From NCBI GenBank assembly GCA_963851245.1, contig CAWKOH010000004.1:186001-250000 (forward strand): a stretch of DNA of 64,000 nucleotides, written 5' to 3'. A program made the position numbers and the translations under genes. Shown here in pieces: positions 48,827-58,375 of the stretch (its first letter is position 1; the number at the start of each line of letters is the position of its first letter). This DNA is from CAWKOH01 sp963851245. GTDB lineage: Bacteria > Actinomycetota > Acidimicrobiia > Acidimicrobiales > Palsa-688. The notes under the pieces are model-generated. The model saw nothing but the letters and a program-made list of their open reading frames with translations. It did no database searches and was not told where the DNA came from.

Positions 48827-49816
48827 GTGCGGGCGATCGAGGTCAGCCGTTTCGGCGGTCCCGAGGTCCTAACGCTCAGTGAGCGGCCCGACCCGGTGCC
48901 CGAACCGGGGCAAACTCTGGTGGCGTCGTCGGCGTCTGACGTGCTGTTCGTAGACAGCATGATCCGCTCAGGACGGGGCTTGGACTACTTTCCGATCCGG
49001 CCTCCCTACATTCCCGGAAACGGCGTGGGTGGCGCTGTCGTGGGCCTTGGGGAAGGAGTGGATGCCAGCTGGCTCGGCCGAGAAGTCGTGGCCCACACTG
49101 GCGGTCCCGGTGGAGGCGGCGGCTACGCAGAGCTGGCGGCCGTCGACCTCGAGGCCTGCGCCCTTGTGCCCACGGGAGTGGACCTTCTCGACGCCACCGC
49201 TGTGCTGCACGACGGCACCACCGCTCTTCGTGTCCTCGAGACGACGGGTATCGACGCTGAGGAGTGGGTGCTGGTGCTGGGTGCTGCGGGCGGCATGGGG
49301 ATCCTTCTTGTCCAGCTCCTTGTCGCACGAGGAGCACAGGTCATCGGCGCGGCCGGCGGGCGGACGAAGCGAGAAGTGATCTCACAAGCCGGTGCGCGAG
49401 CAGCGGTCGACTACGGGCGAGCGGACTGGACCGACGCCGTCCTCGCCGCCAGCGATGGGCGAAGCCCGAGCGTGATCCTTGACGGCGTCGGAGGCCAGAT
49501 CGGCGGGGAAGCGTTCGAGCTGTTAGCAGACGGGGGTCGCTTCTCGGCCCACGGCGCCCCGAGCGGCTCCTTCGCCCCCATCGATTCCGGGACCGCTCGT
49601 AGCCGCGGCATCGCGGTGACGACCATCGCCGACCTCCAATACGGAGCGGGGGACCGCGGCAGGCTGCTCGCCGCTGCCCTGGGCGAGATCAGAGCCGGTC
49701 GGATGAATCCGCTTATCGGGCAGACGTTCTCATTGGCTGACGCATTCAAAGCGCACATGGCCATCGAAGCACGAGAGACTGTCGCCAAGACTCTTCTCCT
49801 GATCGATCGAGAGTAA
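48827..49816 (+). CDS. Zinc-independent quinone oxidoreductase-like MDR protein
   Basis: The 329-residue medium-chain dehydrogenase/reductase starts MRAIEVSRFGGPEVL, as in NADPH:quinone reductases. It has PPYIPGNGVGGAVVGLGEGV, the Rossmann motif VLVLGAAGGMGILLVQLLVA and the C-terminal NPLIGQTFSLADAFKAHMAI. Catalytic zinc Cys ligands are absent, as expected for the quinone reductase branch. It should use NADPH to reduce quinones. The GTG start comes one base after the PPOX stop, and the gene is intact. Confidence 0.88.
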   Translation: MRAIEVSRFGGPEVLTLSERPDPVPEPGQTLVASSASDVLFVDSMIRSGRGLDYFPIRPPYIPGNGVGGAVVGLGEGVDASWLGREVVAHTGGPGGGGGYAELAAVDLEACALVPTGVDLLDATAVLHDGTTALRVLETTGIDAEEWVLVLGAAGGMGILLVQLLVARGAQVIGAAGGRTKREVISQAGARAAVDYGRADWTDAVLAASDGRSPSVILDGVGGQIGGEAFELLADGGRFSAHGAPSGSFAPIDSGTARSRGIAVTTIADLQYGAGDRGRLLAAALGEIRAGRMNPLIGQTFSLADAFKAHMAIEARETVAKTLLLIDRE

Positions 49817-49819
49817 CCA

Positions 49820-50737
49820 GTGACTGTTAACCAGAACTCCGAAACCCATAGCCAGGTGGGCGCCACCGTCTTGGACGAGGCCTTCGAGCGGATGGCCGCG
49901 TCCTCGGCTTTCGAGCTGCCCAACGGTTTCGTGAACCATGGGCCGATGGGGTGCGAGGCCTTGGCGGCGCTCGGACTCGACGACCAGATCGATGCATGGG
50001 CCCGACGCTTCGAGCGCGTCCCGGGCCCGGCGGTGCGGCCGGTGCCGGCCCCAGGGCTGGACTGGAAAGAGGCGCTCGGGGATTACCGCGTGCTTCCTGA
50101 ATGGATCGGACACTTCCAGGGGGCTATCGAGGACGACGGTTGGCCTCAGGTCGTCTCGGTCTGGGTGCCCCGGCTGTTGCCGGCACTATCCACCAAGCTC
50201 TTCCACGGTGTCATTCACGTCGGTCACGCCCTCCGGTCCCTGACGGTCGCTGACACCTCGGCTCGGCGGGCCGAGCTGGCCCGGGCGTTGGGTTACTGGG
50301 CAGCCCGCTACCAACCCGGTCGGCCGAGAGTGGACAGCGGGACCGAGCCAGTCAACGATCTGCGCCCGGCCGTGGCGGCGGCCGCAGGGTACGCGGCCAG
50401 GCGGTACCTGGCGGCACCGTCGATCCTGTATTTACATGGCATTACCGGGGCGATGGCTGTTGAGATGATCATCGACCACCTCCCGGAGGCGGCGGCAGGC
50501 GAGGCGGCGCTGGCCCAGGTGAGCGCCGAGCACGCCGCGCTGTTCGCCGGCATCGACCCGGTGAAGAAGGTAGGCGTGATTGGCGTGCCCGAGGTCGAGC
50601 TATCTCGGGCGGCGGCAAGCAGCCACGACGTTCATCAGGTCAAGCTGGTAGAAGCGTGTCGGCGGGCGTTGGCTATCTCCGGTGATCCCGTGTTCTCTGC
50701 TGCCGCGGAGACCGTGACCGGACTCGGCAGCCAGTAG
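49820..50737 (+). CDS. Questin-oxidase-like (DUF4243) protein
   Basis: The 305-residue protein matches the questin oxidase family: ELPNGFVNHGPMGCEALAAL, WIGHFQGAIEDDGWPQVVSV, then FHGVIHVGHALRSLT with conserved His residues, YWAARYQPG and LYLHGITGAMAVEMI. Fungal members cleave an anthraquinone ring. The bacterial role is unknown, but the SoxR operon setting suggests oxidation of quinone-like toxins. It follows the MDR gene by three bases and is intact. Confidence 0.8.
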   Translation: MTVNQNSETHSQVGATVLDEAFERMAASSAFELPNGFVNHGPMGCEALAALGLDDQIDAWARRFERVPGPAVRPVPAPGLDWKEALGDYRVLPEWIGHFQGAIEDDGWPQVVSVWVPRLLPALSTKLFHGVIHVGHALRSLTVADTSARRAELARALGYWAARYQPGRPRVDSGTEPVNDLRPAVAAAAGYAARRYLAAPSILYLHGITGAMAVEMIIDHLPEAAAGEAALAQVSAEHAALFAGIDPVKKVGVIGVPEVELSRAAASSHDVHQVKLVEACRRALAISGDPVFSAAAETVTGLGSQ

Positions 50738-50746
50738 AGTCAGATC

Positions 50747-51021
50747 ATGCTCGACCCCGGCACCAAGGCACCCGAATTCGCTCTCCTCGATCAGGATCGG
50801 CAACCGGTCTCGGATTCCGGCTGTTGTCCGACGTGGACAAGCGGGTGGGCGAGCAGTACCAGGTGACCCGCCCGGCCGGAGACGAGCGGGCCGGCTTTGC
50901 GCTGCGGATCGCCTATCTCATAGACCCCGAAGGAATCATCCGCAAGGGCTACGAGGTGACTGATACGAGCGGCTTCGGCCAGCAGGTGCTCGACGACCTA
51001 CAGGTGCTGCAGCGGCAGTAG
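50747..51021 (+). pseudogene. Peroxiredoxin (Bcp/AhpC type) lacking its catalytic segment
   Basis: The N-terminus MLDPGTKAPEFALLDQDRQP and the C-terminal FRLLSDVDKRVGEQYQVTRP, RIAYLIDPEGIIRKGYEVTD and GQQVLDDLQVLQ are peroxiredoxin sequence. The middle 55-65 residues that should hold the peroxidatic Cys (TPGCT-type motif) are absent. The two parts are also in different frames, meeting near 50815. The gene cannot encode an active peroxidase as written. It lies ten bases after the SoxR operon and was probably part of it. Confidence 0.75.
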
Positions 51022-51101
51022 GCGGCGGCTTCCCCGTCGCCGGCCGAGTTTGACAGAATCAAGGTGAGGATCTGGCGAGGGGAACGGGGAGTACAGCGAT
51101 C

Positions 51102-52820
51102 ATGCTCGATTTGATCATCAGGGGAGGCGACGTTGTCGACGGGACGGGTCAGCCCCGCCGTCGAGCCGACGTCGGCGTGCAGGACGGACGCATCGCCGAG
51201 ATCGGTCATATCGAGGCTGAAGCCGGATCTGTCGTCGACGCCACTGGCAAGGTGGTCACGCCCGGGTTTGTGGACGTCCATACGCACTATGACGCCCAGG
51301 CCTTCTGGGACCCGACGCTGGCCCCGTCGCCTCTTCACGGGGTGACGACGGTGTTCGCCGGAAACTGTGGGTTCAGCATCTCGCCCTTGCCCGACGCCCC
51401 GGCTGACCGCGACTACCTGGTGAGGATGCTCGGGCGAGTCGAGGGAATGCCTATCGAAGCGCTGCGGGAGGGAGTGGGGTGGTCCTGGAGCTCCACCCAG
51501 GAGTACCTCGATTCGCTCGAGGGCAGGCTGGGGGTCAACGCCGGGTTCATGGTGGGGCATTCGGCTGTGAGGCGCACCGTGATGGGACCGGACGCCTCCA
51601 CCCGTGCGGCTACCGAAGATGAGTTGTCAGCCATGGAGCGGCTCCTGGAGGAGAGCATCGAGGCGGGCGGGATCGGGTTCTCCAGCACGTGGTCCCGTAC
51701 CCACAACGACGCCGACGGCGGCATGGTCCCCTCGAGGCACGCCACGCGTGACGAGGTGCTGGCCCTGTGCCGGGCGGTAGGGCGCCATCCCGGGACCTGC
51801 CTGGAGTTCATCCCCTCCATCGGCCCCTTCGAGCCGTGGGCCATCGATCTCATGGCCGACATGTCGGCTCAGGCCGCCCGACCGCTGAACTGGAACATCC
51901 TCACCGTCAACGCCGCCAACGCCGAGCAGAGCCGGGAGAAGCTGCACCCCGGCGACGTGGCGAGGCAACGGGGTGCGAAGGTGATCGCCCTCCTGATGCC
52001 GATAACCTTCGGCGTCCGTCTCTCTTTCGGATCCGGGTTCGTTCTCGACGCCATGCCCGGATGGGAGGACGTGATGCTCCTTCCCCGGTCGGAGAAGATT
52101 GCGCTGTTTCGCGACCGCGCCGTCCGGGAACGGCTCAATCGCGGGGCACAGGACCCGGCCAACCCGTTGCGGATGTTGGCTAACTGGTCCACCAAGGTGA
52201 TATTCGACGTGGTGGCCGACGAGAACCGGCCTTACGTGGGCCGCATGGTTGGGGAAATCGCCTCCGAGCAGGGACGCGATCCCTGGGACGTCCTGTGCGA
52301 CATCGCTCTGGCCGACGAGCTGCTCACCAGCTTCGGCACCATCCCGGCGCCGGATTCAGACGACGACTGGAAGGTCCGGTGCGAGCTGATGGCCGACCGC
52401 CGGGCAGTCGTGGGAGCTTCAGATGCCGGCGCCCATCTCGATCTCCTGGCGTCGTTCAACTACACCACCATCATCCTCGACGAGGCAGTGCGAAAGCGGG
52501 GTTTGATGTCCATGGAGGAGGCCGTTCACCTGCTCACCGATGTTCCGGCACAGCTCTACGGCCTGGTCGATCGAGGGCGTATCCAGACGAGTTTCAAGGC
52601 CGACCTGGTGGTCATGGACCCGGCCACCGTCGCCAGCGAACCCGTGGCGATGCGGTTCGACCTACCTGGAGGGGCCGGTCGCCTGTACGCCGGCTCATCA
52701 GGAATCGACCACGTGTTCGTCAACGGTACGCCCATCGTTGCGGATGGCCAGTTGACCAGTAATCGCCGTGGAACGATCCTGCGATCGGGTCGCGACACCA
52801 GGACGCCCGCCCTCGACTGA
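51102..52820 (+). CDS. N-acyl-D-amino-acid deacylase / D-aminoacylase family amidohydrolase, copy 1
   Basis: The 572-residue amidohydrolase-superfamily enzyme opens MLDLIIRGGDVVDGTG. It has metal ligands HTH at 60-62 in VDVHTHYDAQ and the D-aminoacylase-type Cys89 in FAGNCGFS. Other landmarks are GFMVGHSAVRR, GIGFSSTW, VVGASDAGAHLD and the C-terminal sandwich segment FKADLVVMDPATVASEP. The family hydrolyses N-acyl-D-amino acids or related D-peptides and hydantoin-like substrates, but the specificity is not determinable here. The gene is intact and 28 bases upstream of its paralogue. Confidence 0.85.
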   Translation: MLDLIIRGGDVVDGTGQPRRRADVGVQDGRIAEIGHIEAEAGSVVDATGKVVTPGFVDVHTHYDAQAFWDPTLAPSPLHGVTTVFAGNCGFSISPLPDAPADRDYLVRMLGRVEGMPIEALREGVGWSWSSTQEYLDSLEGRLGVNAGFMVGHSAVRRTVMGPDASTRAATEDELSAMERLLEESIEAGGIGFSSTWSRTHNDADGGMVPSRHATRDEVLALCRAVGRHPGTCLEFIPSIGPFEPWAIDLMADMSAQAARPLNWNILTVNAANAEQSREKLHPGDVARQRGAKVIALLMPITFGVRLSFGSGFVLDAMPGWEDVMLLPRSEKIALFRDRAVRERLNRGAQDPANPLRMLANWSTKVIFDVVADENRPYVGRMVGEIASEQGRDPWDVLCDIALADELLTSFGTIPAPDSDDDWKVRCELMADRRAVVGASDAGAHLDLLASFNYTTIILDEAVRKRGLMSMEEAVHLLTDVPAQLYGLVDRGRIQTSFKADLVVMDPATVASEPVAMRFDLPGGAGRLYAGSSGIDHVFVNGTPIVADGQLTSNRRGTILRSGRDTRTPALD

Positions 52821-52848
52821 GGCTCAGGGCCTGGACGAAGGAGCGGCC

Positions 52849-54561
52849 GTGCACGACATCGTGATAAGCGGAGGCCTGGTGGTCGACGGAACGGGCGCGG
52901 CCCCGGTACGGGCCGACATCGCCGTCGATGGGGGGAAGATCACCGCCGTCGGGGAAGTCGCCGCTGCCGGCAAGGAGGCTATCGACGCCTCCGGCATGGT
53001 GGTCACGCCCGGCTTTGTCGACATCCACTGCCACTACGACGGGCAGGCCACCTGGGACCCGTTGCTGGAGCCGTCCTCCCTGCACGGCATCACCACGGTG
53101 ATCGTGGGCAACTGCGGGGTGGGGTTCGCTCCGGTCGAACCTCACCGTCACCAGTGGCTGATCGAGCTGATGGAAGGCGTCGAAGACATTCCGGGGGCGG
53201 CCCTGGAAGAGGGCATCACCTGGGGCTGGGAGTCCTTCCCGGAGTACCTGGATGTGCTCGACAACATCCCGCGCGCCATAGACGTGGGCACCCAGCTGCC
53301 TCACGGGGCACTGCGGGGCTATGTGATGGGCGACCGCGGCGCGGCCAACGAGCGGGCTACCGACGACGACATCGCCGAGATGGGCCGCCTGGCCGCCGAA
53401 GCGGTGGATGCGGGCGCTCTGGGCTTCTCGACCAATCGGCTGGAAGGCCATCGGTCCAAGAGCGGCGTGCCCGTCCCCGGAACCTACGCCGAGGAGGCGG
53501 AGCTGGCGGCCATCATCGGCGCCATGGGACGGGGCACCGTGGAATGGGTCCCCAATGGCGGGCTGGGGAACAGCACCGTCTCTTTCGAAGGCCAGTACAA
53601 GATGATGCGCCGGCTGTGCGAGGCCAACGAGCGGCCCACCATTTTCTTGGTCAACCAGACCCACAACCAACCGGAGCGCTGGCGAAGGGATCTGGCCGCG
53701 GTGAGTGAGATGGTGGACGGCGGCCTGCCTGCTTTTCCGCAGGTGCACGGGCGGGGTTTCTGCCTTCTGTTCGGATTCGACACCACCTTCCACCCCTTCC
53801 GGTACGGCGCCAGTTGGCCCGCTCTGGCCGCCCTACCGTACGAGCAACGACTGGGTCAATTGCGCCGGCCCGAGGTCCGGGACCGGGTCATCGCGGAAGC
53901 CGTCGCCGTCGGCGACCCGACGCATGGCCTGCTGAACTACCAGATGGTCTTCTCGATGGGCGACCCGCCCGACTACGAACCGTCTAAGGACCAGTCGATG
54001 GCTGCCATCGCCGAGCGCGAGGGCCGGCACGTACTGGAGGTCATCTATGACCGCATGCTGGCCAACGATGGGCAGAACCTGCTCAGCCTCCAGATCATCA
54101 ACTACGCCGACTTCAGCCTCGAACCGATGCGCGAGATGCTCGAACACCCTCTCACCGTCCTCGGCGGTTCGGATGGCGGCGCCCACTGCGCTACCGCCTC
54201 CGACGCCAGCATGCCGAGCTTCATGCTCACCCACTGGGTCCGGGACCGATCAGCCGGGCGGCTCCCGCTCGAACTGGTGGTCAATAAGATGACCGGTGCC
54301 ACCGCCGCCGTCTACGGCCTGTCAGACCGCGGTGTGTTGGCCCCTGGCAAGCGGGCTGATATCAATGTCGTCGACCTCGACCATCTGCGCCTCCATCTGC
54401 CCGAGATCCGCTACGACCTTCCAGCCGGGGGCAAACGCCTGGTTCAGCAAGCCGATGGATGGGTTGCCACCCTGGTGGCCGGCCAGGTGATCCGCCGCCA
54501 CGGTGCCGACACGGGCGCCCGGCCCGGCCGCCTCATTCGCGGTGGTGCCAACCAGAGCTAG
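52849..54561 (+). CDS. N-acyl-D-amino-acid deacylase family amidohydrolase, copy 2
   Basis: The GTG at 52849 is chosen: GGAG lies upstream, and the protein then begins HDIVISGGLVVDGTG like copy 1. Ligands fall at the same positions: HCH at 60-62 (VDIHCHYDGQ) and Cys89 (VIVGNCGVG). Further motifs are GALGFSTNRLEGHRSK, VLGGSDGGAHCA and GKRADINVVDLDHLR. Copy 2 differs widely from copy 1 in the middle third, so these are diverged paralogues with probably different substrates. The tandem arrangement implies a shared catabolic or detoxification role. Confidence 0.85.
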   Translation: MHDIVISGGLVVDGTGAAPVRADIAVDGGKITAVGEVAAAGKEAIDASGMVVTPGFVDIHCHYDGQATWDPLLEPSSLHGITTVIVGNCGVGFAPVEPHRHQWLIELMEGVEDIPGAALEEGITWGWESFPEYLDVLDNIPRAIDVGTQLPHGALRGYVMGDRGAANERATDDDIAEMGRLAAEAVDAGALGFSTNRLEGHRSKSGVPVPGTYAEEAELAAIIGAMGRGTVEWVPNGGLGNSTVSFEGQYKMMRRLCEANERPTIFLVNQTHNQPERWRRDLAAVSEMVDGGLPAFPQVHGRGFCLLFGFDTTFHPFRYGASWPALAALPYEQRLGQLRRPEVRDRVIAEAVAVGDPTHGLLNYQMVFSMGDPPDYEPSKDQSMAAIAEREGRHVLEVIYDRMLANDGQNLLSLQIINYADFSLEPMREMLEHPLTVLGGSDGGAHCATASDASMPSFMLTHWVRDRSAGRLPLELVVNKMTGATAAVYGLSDRGVLAPGKRADINVVDLDHLRLHLPEIRYDLPAGGKRLVQQADGWVATLVAGQVIRRHGADTGARPGRLIRGGANQS

Positions 54562-54589
54562 TGTGCCAGGCCCCTCTTGAGCGCCCTGT

Positions 54590-57490
54590 GTGATGCTCGA
54601 CCCAGTCGCCTCAGGCCGCTCCGTCGTCGTTCATCCCGGCCAGTCGCCCCCGCCCGCCTGGGCCGGATGCGATCGGGTTCAGGTGAAGACAGCGGACGTC
54701 GCGGTGGCGGACACCCTCGCGTGCGCTTGGCGGGAGCGGAGATCTTTAGTGATCGAACTGACGCCGGGGCTGGGCCTTGATCGTGCTGACGATGCGCCTA
54801 TGGAGTCGATCACCGGATTGCAGCCGTGGGCGTGGGAGTTCGATCTCGATCTAGTTGGTGAGCGGCTGCACCACGCCGTGTGGGCCAACTCGGTGGACGC
54901 CCGAGCGCGAGACGCCCATTATCAATGGTCGGATCAAGCGGTGTTACTTGGAGCCCGGCCTGATATCTCAGGCGAATCGGATGTCGTCCTACCCGACGGG
55001 CGGCAGGCTATCTGCGACGGGGGGCCGCTCGACGCTTCACTCGCCAGCCGGACCGGGATTGCCGTCCTCCACCGCGTAGGACTTGAGCACCGGTCACTTC
55101 TCCCTTTGGGTGGTAGGGATCCATCGGGCATAGCCCTCGCGCCCGATCAGCTTGCCGCCGTCGGCGAACCCCGGGCTGGGGCCAGGGTGATCGCACCCGC
55201 CGGGTCAGGCAAGACCAGGGTGCTCACCGAGCGGGCCCGACTGCTGCGGTCAGCGTGGGGGGTACCAGCCGAAGCGATGGCTCTCGTTGCCTACAACGTA
55301 CGAGCTGCTAACGAGATGCGGTCGCGATTGAAAGACCTTCCCGGGCTTCGGATCCGGACGCTCAATGCTCTGTCGCTTCGGCTGTGCGGCCGAGGGGCGA
55401 CGATCGAGGAGCCGGAGGTTCGCCGTGTGTTGGGCGAGTTGGTCGAATTTCCCCGCCGGGCGGAAACCGATCCGGTGGCGCCCTGGATTGAAGCGCTCAG
55501 TCGGGTCAGGCTGGGTCTCGTCCATCCCACCGAGGTTGAAGAGGAGGTCGGCGATGTGTCCGACCTCGAACGGATCGCTCGTCAGTACCGGGAAATACTT
55601 AGAGAGCGAGACGCCGCGGACTTCGATGAACAAGTGACCAGCGCTATTGAACGCCTTCTCGCCGACCCATCGTTCCGGCGCCGCAGCCAGCGCTTCGCAA
55701 GAGTGCTGCTTGTCGACGAGTTCCAGGACCTCACACCGGCCCACATGCTTTTGATTCGCCTGCTTTCTGGCCCGGCCGGTGCTGTGTTCGGAGTCGGCGA
55801 CGACGATCAGACCATATATGGGTACGCGGGAGCGACCCCCAGGTGGCTGGTCGACTTCGATCGCTGGTTTCCTGGGTCGGCGGACCACCCTCTCGAGGTC
55901 AACTACCGCTGCCCAGCGCCAGTGGTTATGGCCGCGAGCAACTTGCTCAGTCGAAATTCGGTACGAGTGAACAAGGCGATGCGGGCCGCCAAGGACGGCG
56001 ACAACAGTGTTCTCGCTGTGAGCCCCGGTGGCCATCGTCCGGCCGCGACCACGGTTGCGAGGGTAACCGAGCTCCTGAGTATCGGGACGAGTCCGGACGA
56101 CGTCGCCGTGCTGTCACGCGTTAACGCCTCACTAGTCCCGGTTCATGTCCTCCTGCGTCACTCGGGCGTGCCAGTCAACCGGGAAATAGATGGCCGTTTC
56201 CTGCAGCGGGGCGGTGTGCGGGCCGCGCTCGCTTGGTTGTCGATCGCTTCGGGGCCTGCAGACCCCTTCGCGGGGTCATCGCTGCGCGAAGCGGCGCGAC
56301 GCCCGAAACGTGGCATGAGCCAATCGCTGCTGGATCTTGTCGCGAGGAGCCGATCTATTGGAGGCCTGTCCAATCTCGCTGACTGGCTCGAGGGCAAAGG
56401 TAGCCTTCGCGAAGGGAACAAGGTCCGTGATTTTGCCGCCGATGTCAGCAGTGTCCAGCGGGCGGCTACTCGCGAGGGTGCGACCACAGGTTCGATTCTT
56501 GCGGTGATACGGTCCCGAATTGGCGGCGAAGGGCTCGACGCGAGCGCCGCTGCCCTTGACCGATGGAGTCACGGTGCTATTGCGGCGCACGCGGATGACC
56601 TGGGCGCCCTCGCTGAGTTGGCCGAACTGGAACCCGACCCGGCGCGATTTGGCGGGTGGTTGGCCGAACATCTGGCCGCCCCACGAGACGCGAGTGGGGT
56701 CACCTTGGCATCTATCCACGCCGTGAAGGGGAGAGAGTGGCCACATGTGGTGGTTCATCACGTGACGGCAGGGCTGCTGCCGCACCGGCTGGGGTGGGAC
56801 GTGGAGGAAGAGAGAAGAGTCTTCCACGTGGGAGTAACCCGGTGCATGGAGAGCGTGACCATCGTGACCGGTGAGCCGGAATCGCCATTCATCGCGGAGC
56901 TCGCAGCCCCGGCGGCTCCTGAAGAGAGGGCGATAGTCGGCGTTCGCGAAGCCGCTAAGGGACGAGACCACGCTGGTCGACCCGCTTCGACGGGACCGGG
57001 GCGGCGCGGACCGGTGACGGCCCGATCTGCAGCGGCAACCCCAGGTGCCAAGCGTCGGGAGGCGGCGGTGTTGGAGACGATTCCAGCCGGCGTTGGATTT
57101 GGTTTCACCTGGCAGGGATATGAGTGCGAGGTAGTCAGCTTGGGCGCCAACGAAGTCAAGGCTGTCGTCAGCGGAAGCCGAGCGTTCGCCACAGTCAAAT
57201 TCGGGTCGAGGGTGGACCGTCTCGGCGGGACCGTCGTGCTTGGGCATCCAGCGTGTATCGAGGCAGCCGAGCGCTTGAGAGCGTGGCGGTCGGAACATGC
57301 ACGGTCCTCCGGCAAGCCGGCCTTCACCGTGTTTGACGACAAGACATTGCGATCCCTCGCCGCCGCTATCCCAACGAGCGAATCGGGCCTCGCGGCCGTA
57401 CCCGGTATCGGGCCGGTCAAGCTAGAGCTCTATGGCTCGGAACTCATCGCGATGTTTGAGGAGATGCGGGCTGGCTCCACCCCGCGCTAG
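54590..57490 (+). CDS. UvrD/Rep-family helicase with HRDC-like C-terminus
   Basis: The 966-residue SF1A helicase has LAPDQLAAVGEPRAGARVIA followed by Walker A APAGSGKTRVLT (Lys208), motif II LLVDEFQDLTPAH (Asp376), VGDDDQTIYGYAGATP, YRCPAPVV and the C-terminal ASIHAVKGREWPHVVVHHVT. About 190 residues precede the helicase core. The end, FDDKTLRSLAAAIPTSESGL then AAVPGIGPVKLELYG, looks like an HRDC domain, as in mycobacterial UvrD2. It probably acts in DNA repair. A GTG at 54590 or ATG at 54593 starts the frame. The gene is intact. Confidence 0.85.
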   Translation: MMLDPVASGRSVVVHPGQSPPPAWAGCDRVQVKTADVAVADTLACAWRERRSLVIELTPGLGLDRADDAPMESITGLQPWAWEFDLDLVGERLHHAVWANSVDARARDAHYQWSDQAVLLGARPDISGESDVVLPDGRQAICDGGPLDASLASRTGIAVLHRVGLEHRSLLPLGGRDPSGIALAPDQLAAVGEPRAGARVIAPAGSGKTRVLTERARLLRSAWGVPAEAMALVAYNVRAANEMRSRLKDLPGLRIRTLNALSLRLCGRGATIEEPEVRRVLGELVEFPRRAETDPVAPWIEALSRVRLGLVHPTEVEEEVGDVSDLERIARQYREILRERDAADFDEQVTSAIERLLADPSFRRRSQRFARVLLVDEFQDLTPAHMLLIRLLSGPAGAVFGVGDDDQTIYGYAGATPRWLVDFDRWFPGSADHPLEVNYRCPAPVVMAASNLLSRNSVRVNKAMRAAKDGDNSVLAVSPGGHRPAATTVARVTELLSIGTSPDDVAVLSRVNASLVPVHVLLRHSGVPVNREIDGRFLQRGGVRAALAWLSIASGPADPFAGSSLREAARRPKRGMSQSLLDLVARSRSIGGLSNLADWLEGKGSLREGNKVRDFAADVSSVQRAATREGATTGSILAVIRSRIGGEGLDASAAALDRWSHGAIAAHADDLGALAELAELEPDPARFGGWLAEHLAAPRDASGVTLASIHAVKGREWPHVVVHHVTAGLLPHRLGWDVEEERRVFHVGVTRCMESVTIVTGEPESPFIAELAAPAAPEERAIVGVREAAKGRDHAGRPASTGPGRRGPVTARSAAATPGAKRREAAVLETIPAGVGFGFTWQGYECEVVSLGANEVKAVVSGSRAFATVKFGSRVDRLGGTVVLGHPACIEAAERLRAWRSEHARSSGKPAFTVFDDKTLRSLAAAIPTSESGLAAVPGIGPVKLELYGSELIAMFEEMRAGSTPR

Positions 57491-57568
57491 GCGATGTTAC
57501 ACGGCGCCGTTCAGGGCGCGTAGCGTTGCGTCGGCAACGATGTTGGTGACACCTCAGGAGGGAGCCAC

Positions 57569-58348
57569 ATGGGATCACAGATCGAGCTCGGTCACGCCAT
57601 GCTCACTTTCATCGAACCCCACGCTGACGGACTGATCGAATACAACAGGTGGTACGAGCACGACCACGCCTACACGGCCGTCACCAACGCGCCCGGCTGC
57701 TTCGCCTACCGGCGGTTCGTGGCCACCAAGCCGCTCAAGGCTCTCCGATACCCGCCCGACAGCGCGGTCGTGCAGCCCGTCGAAAAAGGGTCGTTTATCT
57801 CGCTGTTCTGGTTCGAGAAGGAAAAGGTCGCCGGCGTCTTCGATTACAGCTTCGCCATCACGCCAGCCTTGGTCGAGGCCGGGCGAATGAACGGTGATCG
57901 CGACCACGTCTCCACCGCTGTATACGACTACCTGGGCGGAACAGGTCGGGGCCGCGACCCGGTGCCGCCGGAAATCGCCCTGGACCACCCTTACGCCGGG
58001 TTGGCTGTCCTGTGGATCCGCCCGGTGGAGGGAGCCACCGCCGAAGAGCTCGGCGTCTGGTGTCGCGACGCCCTCGACGGCGACATCGCGGCCGGGCTGG
58101 GCCGGATCGGGCAGGTCGTCGACTTCGCTCAGCGTGACTTTCCCAATGGGATGCCACCGCTGACCGGCCGGGTCGAGGAACTGGTGCGGTGCTACTTCCT
58201 CGATGCCGACCCGAGGGAGGTGTGGTCCGATGAGCTGGCTGGTATCGGCAAGGTGGTGGAGGCCGGGGGCCGGGGCCGGGTCGAGCTGGCCGTCCCGTTC
58301 ATTCCCACCGTGCCGGGCACCCAACAGTACCTGGACGAGCTGTGGTGA
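57569..58348 (+). CDS. EthD-like / dimeric alpha-beta barrel protein, function unknown
   Basis: The 259-residue protein starts after GGAGGG. Two similar halves each contain a beta-alpha-beta pattern with aromatic residues (LIEYNRWYEHDHAYTAVTNA, APGCFAYRRFVA; later GLAVLWIRPVEGATAEELGV). This is reminiscent of EthD/ABM-type dimeric barrels that bind aromatic or quinone-like ligands. No catalytic residues can be named. The gene is intact and 28 bases from the following NTF2-like gene. Confidence 0.5.
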   Translation: MGSQIELGHAMLTFIEPHADGLIEYNRWYEHDHAYTAVTNAPGCFAYRRFVATKPLKALRYPPDSAVVQPVEKGSFISLFWFEKEKVAGVFDYSFAITPALVEAGRMNGDRDHVSTAVYDYLGGTGRGRDPVPPEIALDHPYAGLAVLWIRPVEGATAEELGVWCRDALDGDIAAGLGRIGQVVDFAQRDFPNGMPPLTGRVEELVRCYFLDADPREVWSDELAGIGKVVEAGGRGRVELAVPFIPTVPGTQQYLDELW

Positions 58349-58375
58349 GCAGGGAAGGCGCTGTATCCTCAGGCC

